From contig NZ_MBEU01000085.1 in NCBI RefSeq assembly GCF_001954275.1, positions 22,597-86,596 on the forward strand: DNA of 64,000 bases, read 5' to 3'. This document shows positions 46,942 to 55,309 of this stretch, piece after piece. A program made the position numbers and the translations under genes. The notes beneath the pieces are model-generated. The model searched no databases. It saw only the letters and a program-made list of their open reading frames with translations, and was not told the origin of the DNA. Each line of letters starts with the position of its first letter. Positions within the stretch are counted from its first letter, which is position 1. Origin of the DNA: Mycobacterium sp. IS-836 (GTDB taxonomy: Bacteria > Actinomycetota > Actinomycetes > Mycobacteriales > Mycobacteriaceae).

Positions 46942-48102
46942 ATGGCTGAGGCGTACGTCATCGACGCTGTGCGTACCGCGGTCGGCAAGCGCGGCGGATC
47001 ACTGGCCGGGATACATCCCGTCGACCTGGGCGCGCTGGGGTGGCGCGGACTTCTGGACCGGATCGACGTCGACCCCGCCGCCGTCGACGATGTGATCGCC
47101 GGCTGCGTCGACGCCATCGGGGGACAGGCGGGCAACATCGCCCGGCTCTCCTGGCTGGCCGCCGGCTACCCCGAAGAGGTTCCCGGCGTCACGGTGGATC
47201 GCCAGTGCGGCTCCAGCCAGCAGGCGATTTCCTTTGGCGCGCAAGCGATCATGTCCGGCACGGCCGACCTCATCGTGGCCGGCGGCGTGCAGAACATGAG
47301 CCAGATCCCGATCTCGTCGGCGATGACCGTCGCCGAGCAATTCGGGTTCACCTCACCGACCAACGAATCCAAGCAGTGGCTGCATCGGTATGGCGATCAG
47401 GAGATCTCCCAGTTCCGCGGCTCGGAGCTGATCGCCGAGAAGTGGAACCTGTCGCGTGAGGAGATGGAGCGCTACGCGCTGACCAGCCACGAACGCGCGT
47501 TCGCGGCGATCCGCGGCGGCCACTTCGACAACGAAATCCTCACCGTGGAAACCGAATCCGGGCCGTTCCGCGTCGACGAAGGCCCGCGCGAGTCGTCGAT
47601 GGAGAAGATGGCCGGCCTGAAGCCGCTCGTCGAGGGGGGACGGCTGACGGCGGCGATGGCCAGTCAGATTTCCGACGGCGCCAGTGCGGTGCTGCTGGCT
47701 TCCGAGCAGGCCGTCAAGGACCACGGATTGAAACCCCGGGCCCGCATCCACCACATCAGCGCGCGCGCCGCCGACCCGGTGTTCATGCTGACCGGCCCGA
47801 TCCCGGCCACCCGCCACGCGCTGGAGAAGACCGGGCTGTCCATCAGCGACATCGATACCGTCGAGATCAACGAGGCGTTCGCACCCGTTGTGATGGCCTG
47901 GCTCAAGGAGATCAAGGCCGACCCGGAGAAGGTCAACCCCAACGGCGGCGCGATCGCGCTCGGTCATCCGCTGGGCGCCACCGGGGCCAAGCTGTTCGCC
48001 ACCATGCTCAACGAGCTGGAGCGCATCGGCGGCCGCTATGGGTTGCAGACGATGTGCGAGGGCGGCGGCACGGCCAACGTCACCATCATCGAGCGGCTAT
48101 AA
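46942..48102 (+). CDS. fadA6: Thiolase FadA6
   Basis: Thiolase for the last cleavage steps of ring C/D breakdown (MOODA-CoA in current models). The 386-aa protein, equal to Rv3556c, has the nucleophile Cys89 (RQCGSSQQ), the histidine in GHPLGATG and a second cysteine in MCEGGGTAN. ATG 46942 follows a strong AGGAGG; the upstream in-frame extension crosses the hairpin repeat. A palindromic unit starts 26 nt after the stop. Confidence 0.95.
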   Translation: MAEAYVIDAVRTAVGKRGGSLAGIHPVDLGALGWRGLLDRIDVDPAAVDDVIAGCVDAIGGQAGNIARLSWLAAGYPEEVPGVTVDRQCGSSQQAISFGAQAIMSGTADLIVAGGVQNMSQIPISSAMTVAEQFGFTSPTNESKQWLHRYGDQEISQFRGSELIAEKWNLSREEMERYALTSHERAFAAIRGGHFDNEILTVETESGPFRVDEGPRESSMEKMAGLKPLVEGGRLTAAMASQISDGASAVLLASEQAVKDHGLKPRARIHHISARAADPVFMLTGPIPATRHALEKTGLSISDIDTVEINEAFAPVVMAWLKEIKADPEKVNPNGGAIALGHPLGATGAKLFATMLNELERIGGRYGLQTMCEGGGTANVTIIERL

Positions 48103-48127
48103 CGGCGAGGCTTCCTCCGCCTTTCCG

Positions 48128-48184
48128 GCGAGCGTGAATCACACGACGCTTCTACGGCGTGTCTCGTCGTGGATTTCACGCTCG
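48128..48184. repeat. Palindromic unit B, left copy (57 bp)
   Basis: The outer arms cgagcgtgaatcacacgacg (48129-48148) and cgtcgtggatttcacgctcg (48165-48184) pair at 17 of 20 positions. A related 57-bp unit follows the next gene (49082-49138), about 75% identical with the ends and the middle ggcgtgtc conserved. It lies 26 nt after the fadA6 stop. Confidence 0.85.
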
Positions 48185-48218
48185 GGGGTTGTCGGTGCGG
48201 GTGGGCACCATCGCCGGC

Positions 48219-49079
48219 ATGACGGAGCTGTTTCTCGGTAGTGAGGTCCTAGCGGCCAAGGCAATGCCGGAGCGTGTGATGCGCTCGCTGTACGAGCCGG
48301 TGTACCCGGGCGTCTACGTTCCCAGCGGCATCGGGCTGACGGCGCGCCGACGTGCCGAGGCGGCCTGGCTTTGGTCTCGGCGCAGAGCGGTCATCGCCGG
48401 CAACTCTGCGGCAGCGCTCCTCGGCGCCAAGTGGGTGAGCTCGTCGCTGGATGCTGAGCTGATATACGGCAACCGCCACGCACCGGCCGGCATCACCGTG
48501 CACAGCGAGACGTTCCTTCCCTGCGAGGTAGTCAAAGTCGGCGACATGCTGGTAACCACCCCGGCGCGTACGGCCTTTGATATCGGGCGGTGGACCTCCT
48601 CACGACTCCAGGCGCTCCAGCGGCTTGATGCCTTGGCGAATGCGACCGACGTCAAGTGCTCCGATGTGAAGGCAGTTATCCGCGAGCACGCCGGTGCGCG
48701 CGGTCTGCTTCGGCTCCGAGCGGCCTTGCCACTCGTGGACGGAGGCGCGGAATCCCCGCAGGAGACACGAGCAAGGTTGGCTCTGATCGACGCGGGACTA
48801 CCGAAACCCCGAACGCAGATACGGGTGTTCGACGAATACGGCGACTTCGTCGCCCGCATCGATATGGGCTACCAGGACCTGCGTGTCGGCATCGAATACG
48901 ACGGACCCCAACACTGGACAGACCCTTACCAACGCGACCGCGACATCGACCGGTACACCGGATTGCTTGACCTCGGCTGGACGATCATCAGGGTAAGCAG
49001 CGACCTGTTGCGTTACCGGCAGGGCACGTTCGTTGCCCGTGTCGCTGCCGCAATGCGGGCGGCGGGATGGCATCCGTGA
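48219..49079 (+). CDS. AbiEi-like N-terminus plus DUF559/Vsr-like nuclease domain, cassette copy 2
   Basis: 286 aa from ATG 48219. The layout is the same as copy 1: FLGSEVLAAKAMPERV and LYEPVYPGVY at the start, WLWSRRRAVIAG, VTTPARTAFDIGR, then GGAESPQETRARLALIDAGL. The nuclease-like end has IDMGY, IEYDGPQH and GWTIIRV. Copies 1 and 2 clearly share ancestry but have diverged widely. By position it matches Rv3555c, a hypothetical gene of similar length, so this insertion may be older than copy 1. fdxB, next in M. tuberculosis, is missing here. Confidence 0.85.
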   Translation: MTELFLGSEVLAAKAMPERVMRSLYEPVYPGVYVPSGIGLTARRRAEAAWLWSRRRAVIAGNSAAALLGAKWVSSSLDAELIYGNRHAPAGITVHSETFLPCEVVKVGDMLVTTPARTAFDIGRWTSSRLQALQRLDALANATDVKCSDVKAVIREHAGARGLLRLRAALPLVDGGAESPQETRARLALIDAGLPKPRTQIRVFDEYGDFVARIDMGYQDLRVGIEYDGPQHWTDPYQRDRDIDRYTGLLDLGWTIIRVSSDLLRYRQGTFVARVAAAMRAAGWHP

Positions 49080-49081
49080 CG

Positions 49082-49138
49082 GCGAGTGTGAACCATCCGA
49101 CGCGCGGTCGGCGTGTCGCGTCGCGAGATTCACGCTCG
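49082..49138. repeat. Palindromic unit B, right copy (57 bp)
   Basis: Arms cgagtgtgaaccatccgacg and cgtcgcgagattcacgctcg pair imperfectly. The unit begins 3 nt after the stop of cassette gene 2 and ends 9 nt before the 3' end of convergent ipdC. The period between left and right units is 954 bp. Several differences keep pairing in the stem possible. Confidence 0.82.
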
Positions 49139-49147
49139 ATGCGGGAG

Positions 49148-50218
49148 TTAGCCTTCGATCAGGCCAGACGCCGCCTGGAGGTGTTCGATCGCGTCGCGCA
49201 CGATCGATTCGATCAGCTCGGCGCACGACGGCAGGTCGTCGAGGATGCCGGCCACCTGTCCCGACGCCAGCACGCCGGCGTCGGTGTTGCCCTCGACGAG
49301 GCCGGCCTTCAGCAGCATCGGCGTATTGGCCGCCATCACCACCTGCGACCAGGTCAGCTCCTTGCCGTGCCGCATCGCCAGTCCGTCGCTGATCATCGAC
49401 CGCCAAGTCATCTGCGACATCTTCTTGAACTTGGCGGCATTGCGCAGTGCCGCGGTGAAACCCCTTGCCCGCGAGCCGCTTTCCAGCTTCTCGACCAGCC
49501 CGGTGCGCAGTACCCGGTGCGGCATGCCGTCGACGCGGGTGGTGACCACCGTGCCGTCCAGCGCCGCCTCCAGGTAGCGCCGCTTGACCGCGTCGGGCAC
49601 GGTGGAATCCGAGGTGAGCAAGAACCGTGTGCCCATCGCGACCCCTGCGGCGCCGTAGGACAGCGCCGCGGCGAGGCCACGCCCGTCGAAGAATCCGCCC
49701 GCCGCGATCACGGGGATGTCGGTGCCCTTGACCGCGTCCAGCACGGACGGCAACAGCAGCGTCGTCGCTACGGGCCCGGTGTGCCCGCCGCCTTCGCCGC
49801 CCTGGACGATCATCGCGTCGGCGCCCCAGCCCGCGACCTTGCGCGCGTGCTTGGCCGCACCGATCGAGGGGATGACCACCGCCCCGGCATCTTTCAGCCG
49901 CGCTATCAACTCTGGTTTGGGTGCCAGGGCAAACGACGCGACCTTCACGCCCTCGCGGATCATCAGCTCGACCCGGTCGCCGGCGTCGGCCGCGTCGGCG
50001 CGAATGTTCACGCCGAACGGCTTGTCGGTGGCCGCCTTGACCTTGCCGATCGCGGTCGCCAGCTCGTCCAGGGTCATGGTCGCCGACGCCAGGATGCCGA
50101 GCCCGCCCGCGTTGGCCGTGGCGGACACCAGCCTGGCACCGGCCACCCAGCCCATTCCGGTCTGCACCACCGGATGCTCGACGCCGACCAGTTCGGTCAG
50201 CGGCGTGCGCAATCTCAT
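49148..50218 (-). CDS. ipdC: IpdC, flavin-dependent reductase of the nitronate monooxygenase family
   Basis: 356 aa TIM barrel with FMN: VVQTGMGWVAGARLV at the start, GGEGGGHTG and IAAGGFFDGRGLAAAL for phosphate binding, and AVAMGTRFLLT-like end of the barrel (GVAMGTRFL). IpdC (Rv3553) acts as a hydroxyacyl-CoA reductase in HIP breakdown rather than on nitronates. It overlaps ipdB by 4 nt and is last in echA20-ipdA-ipdB-ipdC. Confidence 0.92.
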   Translation of the reverse strand: MRLRTPLTELVGVEHPVVQTGMGWVAGARLVSATANAGGLGILASATMTLDELATAIGKVKAATDKPFGVNIRADAADAGDRVELMIREGVKVASFALAPKPELIARLKDAGAVVIPSIGAAKHARKVAGWGADAMIVQGGEGGGHTGPVATTLLLPSVLDAVKGTDIPVIAAGGFFDGRGLAAALSYGAAGVAMGTRFLLTSDSTVPDAVKRRYLEAALDGTVVTTRVDGMPHRVLRTGLVEKLESGSRARGFTAALRNAAKFKKMSQMTWRSMISDGLAMRHGKELTWSQVVMAANTPMLLKAGLVEGNTDAGVLASGQVAGILDDLPSCAELIESIVRDAIEHLQAASGLIEG

Positions 50219-50961
50219 GAACGTATCTCTCTGTCGCGCAGCGACTTCGGGTCGATGACCGAGCGGATCAGGCTCAGCTCGTCGTCGGTCGGCAGCCTCG
50301 TCTCCTCAGCGCCGTCAAGGCCGTGCACCTCGAACGACGTGTTCTCGCGGACCTCGTCGGGCGACACGCCGGGGTGCAGGGACACCGCGCGCATGGTCTT
50401 GTCCGGGCCGCCGAAGTCGAACACCCCGAGGTTGGACACGACTCGGTACGGGTTGGCGAACCGGAACGCCGGGTTTGCCTCGTCGATCTTGTCCCAGCCG
50501 ATGCCGCAGACGACGTCGACCGCTTCGCAGAACACCCGCTTCGAGTGGTTGCCGACCCAGTAGCTGGTCGCATGGTTGATCGCGTTGCCGGGTGCGCCCC
50601 GGAGGCCGAACATCTGCCGGGTCGGATGCTGCAGCGGCCCGAACGCCGAGATGTTCTGATTTCCAAAGCGATCGACCTGATTGGCGCCCATGATCACATG
50701 CCGCCGGCCCCAGGCCAGCGTCTCGAACACCCGGCCGAATGGCATCCAGCCTTCGACCGCTCCGGCCTTGCCCAAGGCCGGGGTGTCGGCCAGGAGCTGG
50801 GCTTCGCCATCGGTGAGCAGGATGTCGGGTGAGAACGTCAGCCGGGCCAGCCGCGCGCCGACGGAGGCCATGTTCGTCATCGGGCTGACCATGATTTCGC
50901 CTGCGTCCCTGAACAACTCGGCGCAGGCTACGGCGCAGATTTCAGCTCGGGTACTGCTCAC
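50215..50961 (-). CDS. ipdB: Ring-opening hydrolase beta subunit IpdB
   Basis: 248 aa with a CoA-transferase family I fold; with IpdA it hydrolyses the last steroid ring (ring C) of COCHEA-CoA. GANQVDRFGNQNISAFG is the family motif region. The GTG start overlaps ipdA by 4 nt. It corresponds to Rv3552. The pair no longer transfers CoA, according to published work on the M. tuberculosis enzyme. Confidence 0.94.
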   Translation of the reverse strand: MSSTRAEICAVACAELFRDAGEIMVSPMTNMASVGARLARLTFSPDILLTDGEAQLLADTPALGKAGAVEGWMPFGRVFETLAWGRRHVIMGANQVDRFGNQNISAFGPLQHPTRQMFGLRGAPGNAINHATSYWVGNHSKRVFCEAVDVVCGIGWDKIDEANPAFRFANPYRVVSNLGVFDFGGPDKTMRAVSLHPGVSPDEVRENTSFEVHGLDGAEETRLPTDDELSLIRSVIDPKSLRDREIRS

Positions 50962-51842
50962 TTGGAAGCCTCCTCCGCGAACGCGCGCACGGCCGCCTGG
51001 TATTCGTCTTCGCCACCCGAGAGGTAGGTATGGACAAATCGCTGCCAGCCGTCTTCGGTCGAGGCGGCCTCGGCGTAGTGCCGCTGGAACTTCTCGTCCC
51101 GGCCGTAATCGGGTGCGGCGGTGGTGAAGTGGGCCCCGCCAGGCGCCTCTACCACCGCGTCGACCATCATCCGGTTCACCAGTAGCGCCTGCGGTGGCAC
51201 CGCCTTGATCAGCTCCTCGGTCGGCACGACACGTTCCACCGACAGGTAGCGCTTCTCGGCGGCCATCAGGAAGAGATCGTCGAAGTAGGGATCGATGCCG
51301 GTGTAGGCCGCATTGCCTTGACTATCACCGAGATTGAGGTGCACGAACGCGGCATCCAATCGCAATGCGGGCATGGCGATCAGCGTCTCGTATCCGCCGC
51401 CCGGGGCGGGATAGGGGCTGGTTACGGTCCGCAATTCGTCTTCCCAGAAGTCGGGCACCGAGCTGCCCAGCCCCGCGCGGATCGGCAGGAACGGCAGCCG
51501 CTGCGCCGCCGCCTGCAGCCCGCAACGCAGCATGCCCTCGTCCATTTCCCGTGCTTCGATCGCGCCCCCGGTGCGTGCCTTGGCGAACCACGGATCGTAG
51601 AAGGGCGGCGAATCCAGCGACACGAACCCGTAGTAGACGCGCTTCACCTTGCCCGCCGAGCACAGCAGCCCGAGGTCGGGACCGCCGTAGGTGACCACCG
51701 TCAAGTCCGTGACGTCGGTGCGCAGCATGGCGCGCACGAAGGCCATGGGCTTGCGCCGCGACCCCCAGCCCCCGATGCCGATCGTCATGCCGCTGCGCAG
51801 TTGCGCGACCGCGTCGTCCAGCGTCGTCCTCTTGTCGCTCAC
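50958..51842 (-). CDS. ipdA: Ring-opening hydrolase alpha subunit IpdA
   Basis: 294 aa, the partner of IpdB, with GMTIGIGGWGSRRKPMAF (glycine-rich loop) near the N-terminus and HLNLGDSQGNAAYTG in the core. Loss of ipdAB in M. tuberculosis makes cholesterol toxic because CoA is trapped. It starts with GTG 51842, overlapping echA20 by 4 nt, and is the Rv3551 orthologue. Confidence 0.94.
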   Translation of the reverse strand: MSDKRTTLDDAVAQLRSGMTIGIGGWGSRRKPMAFVRAMLRTDVTDLTVVTYGGPDLGLLCSAGKVKRVYYGFVSLDSPPFYDPWFAKARTGGAIEAREMDEGMLRCGLQAAAQRLPFLPIRAGLGSSVPDFWEDELRTVTSPYPAPGGGYETLIAMPALRLDAAFVHLNLGDSQGNAAYTGIDPYFDDLFLMAAEKRYLSVERVVPTEELIKAVPPQALLVNRMMVDAVVEAPGGAHFTTAAPDYGRDEKFQRHYAEAASTEDGWQRFVHTYLSGGEDEYQAAVRAFAEEASK

Positions 51843-52597
51843 TCCTTCTTGCCCTTCGCTGTCCCGGCGAACGCGTCGCGATGCTCGTCGGACACCCCGG
51901 CGAGGTTGAGCTCGAAGGTAAAGCCTTGCTCCATGCGATAACTCGAGTTGACCCGTTGCACGTCGATCAAGTTGAGCGCCTCCTTGGCCGCCCGGATCAC
52001 CCGGGTGTCCTTCGCGGCGATATCGCGCGCCACCCGCAGCGCGGCCTCGTCCAATTCCTCCCGCGGTACCACCTCGTGCACCGAGCCGAAGTGGTGCAGG
52101 GTGGCGGCGTCAACAGTGGCCGCCGTGAAGAACAGGCGCCGCATCAGGTGCTGGGGCACCAGCCTCGAGAGGTGGGTGGCCGCCCCGAGCGCGCCGCGCT
52201 CCACCTCCGGGAGCCCGAAGGTCGCGTCGTCGGAGGCCACGATGACGTCGGAGTTGCCGACGAGCCCGATGCCGCCGCCGACGCAGAACCCGTTTACCGC
52301 CGCGATCACCGGCACCGCGCATTCGTAGACGGCGCGAAACGCGGCGAAGCAGCCGCGGTTGGCGTCGATGAGCGCGGTGAATCCCTCGGTGCGCTGCATT
52401 TCCTTGATGTCGACGCCGGCGTTGAAGCCGCGACCCTCAGCCCGCAGGATCACCGCGTGCGTTGCGCTATCGGCGCCGGCGGCTGTGATGGCATCGGCGA
52501 GTTCGAACCAGCCCTGCGACGGGATGGCGTTGACCGGCGGATAGTCCACGGTGACGGCGACTATGCCCGGTTCCGTGGTGGTGGATGTGATCGTCAT
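51839..52597 (-). CDS. echA20: Ring-opening enoyl-CoA hydratase-family hydrolase EchA20
   Basis: Crotonase-fold enzyme that opens ring D of 5-hydroxy-HIC-CoA-type intermediates. 252 aa with the oxyanion-hole segments GRGFNAGVDIKEM and NGFCVGGGIGLVGNSDV and the acid region LPEVERG. ATG 52597 is preceded by AGGAAG at a good distance; GTG 52603 would overlap that site. It is the first gene of the operon, 28 nt from the KstR2 operator. Confidence 0.93.
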   Translation of the reverse strand: MTITSTTTEPGIVAVTVDYPPVNAIPSQGWFELADAITAAGADSATHAVILRAEGRGFNAGVDIKEMQRTEGFTALIDANRGCFAAFRAVYECAVPVIAAVNGFCVGGGIGLVGNSDVIVASDDATFGLPEVERGALGAATHLSRLVPQHLMRRLFFTAATVDAATLHHFGSVHEVVPREELDEAALRVARDIAAKDTRVIRAAKEALNLIDVQRVNSSYRMEQGFTFELNLAGVSDEHRDAFAGTAKGKKE

Positions 52598-52624
52598 TGG
52601 CACTTCCTGGTGGGCGGTTACCTA

Positions 52625-52638
52625 AGCAAGCACTTGCT
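52625..52638. promoter_or_regulatory. KstR2 operator between echA20 and the divergent dehydrogenase
   Basis: agcaagcacttgct matches the KstR2 consensus and has extended symmetry (caagcacttg). It is centred between two divergent starts, 28 nt from echA20 and 15 nt from the dehydrogenase gene, and so should repress both. Confidence 0.87.
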
Positions 52639-52653
52639 TGGTACGCTAGCACA

Positions 52654-53451
52654 GTGACTCACGCCGACGGAGGCCCACCTTCTGGTGAAGCCATCAATTT
52701 GGGATTGGCCGGTCGGGTGGTGTTGGTCACCGGCGGCGTGCGCGGCGTAGGCGCCGGTATCAGTTCGGTTTTCGCCGCACAGGGCGCGACCGTGATCACG
52801 TGCGCGCGCCGCGCCGTCGAGGGCATGCCCTACGAGTTCCACTCCTGCGACGTCCGCGACGACGAAGCCGTCAAGGCGATGATCGACTCGATCGTGGAGA
52901 AGCACCGCAGGCTCGACGTCGTGGTCAACAACGCCGGCGGTTCGCCGTACGTCCTGACCGCGGAGTCCAGCCCGAAGTTCAACCGCAAGATCATCGAGCT
53001 CAATTTGATTGGTGCGCTGCTGGTTTCGCAGTGCGCCAACGACAAGATGCAGGACCAGCCGGGCGGTGGGTCGATCGTCAACATCTGTAGTCTCAGCGGC
53101 CGGCGGCCAAGCCCCGGCACGGGAGCGTACGGGGCGGCCAAGGCCGGGCTGGAAAGCCTGACGCAGACGCTGGCGGTGGAGTGGGGACCGAAGGTCCGGG
53201 TGAACGCCTGCGTGGTCGGCATGGTGGAGACCGAACAAGCAGACTTGTTCTACGGCGACGCCGAATCGATCGCCGCTATCTCCAAAAATGTGCCACTGGG
53301 CCGGATGGCCAAGCCCGAGGACGTCGGTTGGGCCGCAGCCTTTTTGGCGTCCGACGCGGCGTCCTACATCAGCGGCGCCTCGTTGGAGGTACATGGCGGC
53401 GGCGAGCCGCCGCACTATCTGGCCACCACAAACGCGAGTTCGATCAAGTAG
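52654..53451 (+). CDS. Short-chain dehydrogenase/reductase (Rv3549c type)
   Basis: 265 aa from GTG 52654, 16 nt downstream of the operator, so leaderless translation is plausible. The cofactor loop is TGGVRGVGAGI, with NNAG and the catalytic YGAAK. KstR2 control links it to ring C/D breakdown, but its exact step is not established to my knowledge. Another dehydrogenase gene follows after 25 nt. Confidence 0.88.
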   Translation: MTHADGGPPSGEAINLGLAGRVVLVTGGVRGVGAGISSVFAAQGATVITCARRAVEGMPYEFHSCDVRDDEAVKAMIDSIVEKHRRLDVVVNNAGGSPYVLTAESSPKFNRKIIELNLIGALLVSQCANDKMQDQPGGGSIVNICSLSGRRPSPGTGAYGAAKAGLESLTQTLAVEWGPKVRVNACVVGMVETEQADLFYGDAESIAAISKNVPLGRMAKPEDVGWAAAFLASDAASYISGASLEVHGGGEPPHYLATTNASSIK

Positions 53452-53476
53452 GGATCCAGTAGAGGAGATAGGGCAT

Positions 53477-54382
53477 ATGGGAGTGGTCGACGGCCGTGTC
53501 GTCATCGTCACCGGAGCGGGCGGCGGTATCGGGCGCGCGCACGCGCTGGCCTTTGCGGCCGAGGGCGCGCGCGTCGTCGTCAACGACATCGGTGTCGGAC
53601 TGGACGGCTCACCCGCCGGGGGAGGCAGCGCCGCGCAGGGCGTGGTCGACGAGATCACCGCGGCCGGTGGCGAAGCCGTCGCCGACGGATCCAACATCGC
53701 CGACTGGGATCAAGCGGCCGGCCTCGTCCGGACCGCGGTCGAAACCTTCGGCGGACTCGACGTTCTGGTGAACAACGCCGGCATCGTGCGCGACCGGATG
53801 ATGGCCAACACCAGTGAAGAGGAGTTCGACGCCGTCATCGCCGTGCACCTCAAGGGCCACTTCGCCACGATGCGCCACGCCGCGTCGTATTGGCGCGGGT
53901 TGTCCAAGGAGGGCAAACCCGTCGACGCGCGGATCATCAACACCAGCTCGGGCGCCGGCCTGCAGGGCAGCGTCGGGCAGGGCAACTACAGCGCCGCCAA
54001 GGCGGGTATCGCGGCGATGACGTTGGTCGGCGCCGCCGAAATGGGGCGCTACGGCGTGACCGTCAACGCCATCGCACCGTCGGCCCGCACCCGCATGACC
54101 GAGACCGTCTTCGCCGAGATGATGGCGACGCAGGACCAGGATTTCGACGCCATGGCGCCGGAGAATGTCTCGCCGCTGGTCGTCTGGCTGGGCAGCGCCG
54201 AATCACGCGACGTCACCGGGAAGGTGTTCGAGGTCGAGGGCGGCAAGATCCGCGTCGCCGAGGGCTGGGCGCACGGACCGCAGATCGACAAGGGTGCGCG
54301 GTGGGATCCCGCGGAATTGGGTCCCGTCGTCGCCGACCTGCTCGCCAAGGCGCGCCCCCCGGTCCCCGTTTACGGCGCCTAG
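53477..54382 (+). CDS. Short-chain dehydrogenase/reductase (Rv3548c type)
   Basis: 301 aa, longer than a basic SDR because of a C-terminal extension, like the dehydrogenase part of peroxisomal multifunctional enzymes. TGAGGGIGRAHA is the cofactor loop, NNAG follows, and YSAAK holds the catalytic Tyr and Lys. AGAGGAGA at 53461-53468 is the ribosome binding site for ATG 53477. It is predicted to be a 3-hydroxyacyl-CoA dehydrogenase of steroid side-chain or ring breakdown. It converges on the nitroreductase genes with a 4-nt overlap. Confidence 0.87.
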   Translation: MGVVDGRVVIVTGAGGGIGRAHALAFAAEGARVVVNDIGVGLDGSPAGGGSAAQGVVDEITAAGGEAVADGSNIADWDQAAGLVRTAVETFGGLDVLVNNAGIVRDRMMANTSEEEFDAVIAVHLKGHFATMRHAASYWRGLSKEGKPVDARIINTSSGAGLQGSVGQGNYSAAKAGIAAMTLVGAAEMGRYGVTVNAIAPSARTRMTETVFAEMMATQDQDFDAMAPENVSPLVVWLGSAESRDVTGKVFEVEGGKIRVAEGWAHGPQIDKGARWDPAELGPVVADLLAKARPPVPVYGA

Positions 54383-54828
54383 CGCGGTTCGCACACCACC
54401 AAAGGAATGACCCGGTCGGCGGCCTCGCGGTACTTCCGGTAGGGCGGATACATCCGGATCAGGGGAGGCCAGTAACGGTCGCGTTCGGCGTCCGTCGCGT
54501 CGCGCGCGATCAGGTCCAGGCGCTCACCGCGAATCTGCACCTGCACCTCGGGGTCTTCTTTCAGGTTGCGGTACCACAACGGGTTCTCGTCGCGCCCACC
54601 GAACGACGCCGGCAGGATCACCCGATCACCGTCGCGCAGGTACAGCGTCGCGGTGGTTCGCGGCTCGTTGGACGCGCGCCCGGTCGTCGTCAGCAGCGCC
54701 GCCGGAAGCCACAGCAGCTTCGCGCCGATCCTGCCCTCGGTCCGGCGGTATACCCAAATATGGGCACGCGCAAAGTATTTGAGCAGCAGCGCGACCGGCC
54801 GGGAATTGCGGATACGGTGTCGGCCCGA
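54379..54828 (-). CDS. F420-dependent nitroreductase-family protein, second Ddn paralogue
   Basis: 149 aa from TTG 54828, 5 nt after the stop of the ddn gene. The split-barrel family pattern is clear: LLTTTGR, YLRDGDRVILPAS, NPLWYRNL and ARDATDAERDRYWP. Compared with Ddn it lacks the tyrosine at position 65 (Leu, with Tyr one place later) and has Phe for Lys79, while the three tyrosines of MYPPYRKYR remain. It probably binds F420 but may use other substrates. A single ddn is usual at this locus in M. tuberculosis. Confidence 0.87.
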   Translation of the reverse strand, partial: SGRHRIRNSRPVALLLKYFARAHIWVYRRTEGRIGAKLLWLPAALLTTTGRASNEPRTTATLYLRDGDRVILPASFGGRDENPLWYRNLKEDPEVQVQIRGERLDLIARDATDAERDRYWPPLIRMYPPYRKYREAADRVIPLVVCEPR

Positions 54829-54833
54829 CAACG

Positions 54834-55289
54834 CTAGGGATCGCAGATGACGATCGGGATGGTCCGGTCGGTCCAGGACTGGTAATCGTCGTAGGACGGG
54901 TACATGTCGACCAATTTGGGCCAGTACTTGGCGCGCTCTTCGTCGGTGGCATCCCGCGCCGTCAGGTCCAGCACCTCTTTTTTGATCTGTACCTGAACCT
55001 TGGGGTTGGCCTTCAGGTTGAGGTACCACATCGGGTTTTTCGCGGAGCCGCCCTTGGACGCCGCGACAACAACGCGGTCACCGTCGCGCAGGAAGTACAG
55101 CGGGCTCACGCGCGGCTCGCCGGTCTTGCGGCCGGTGGTGGTCAGCAGGGCGACGGGAATCTTCTGGAATGTGCCGCCGAGGCCCTCGCCGCCGTTGCGG
55201 CGGTACATGAACGTGTTGAGGCGTGACATCCACTTGATCAGGAAGTCGGTGTAGGGCGTATTCAGAAACCGCGGCGGTGATTTTGGCAT
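54834..55289 (-). CDS. ddn: Deazaflavin-dependent nitroreductase Ddn
   Basis: 151 aa, equal to Rv3547. Ddn uses reduced F420 to reduce menaquinone and activates the nitroimidazoles pretomanid and delamanid. Residues tied to drug activation are intact: Tyr65, Ser78, Lys79, Tyr130, Tyr133 and Tyr136. The N-terminal helix (about residues 10-30) is amphipathic and membrane-associated in M. tuberculosis. The sequence therefore predicts a functional enzyme, though susceptibility also depends on F420 supply. Confidence 0.95.
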   Translation of the reverse strand: MPKSPPRFLNTPYTDFLIKWMSRLNTFMYRRNGGEGLGGTFQKIPVALLTTTGRKTGEPRVSPLYFLRDGDRVVVAASKGGSAKNPMWYLNLKANPKVQVQIKKEVLDLTARDATDEERAKYWPKLVDMYPSYDDYQSWTDRTIPIVICDP

Positions 55290-55309
55290 GACGTCATCCT
55301 AGAGACCCA

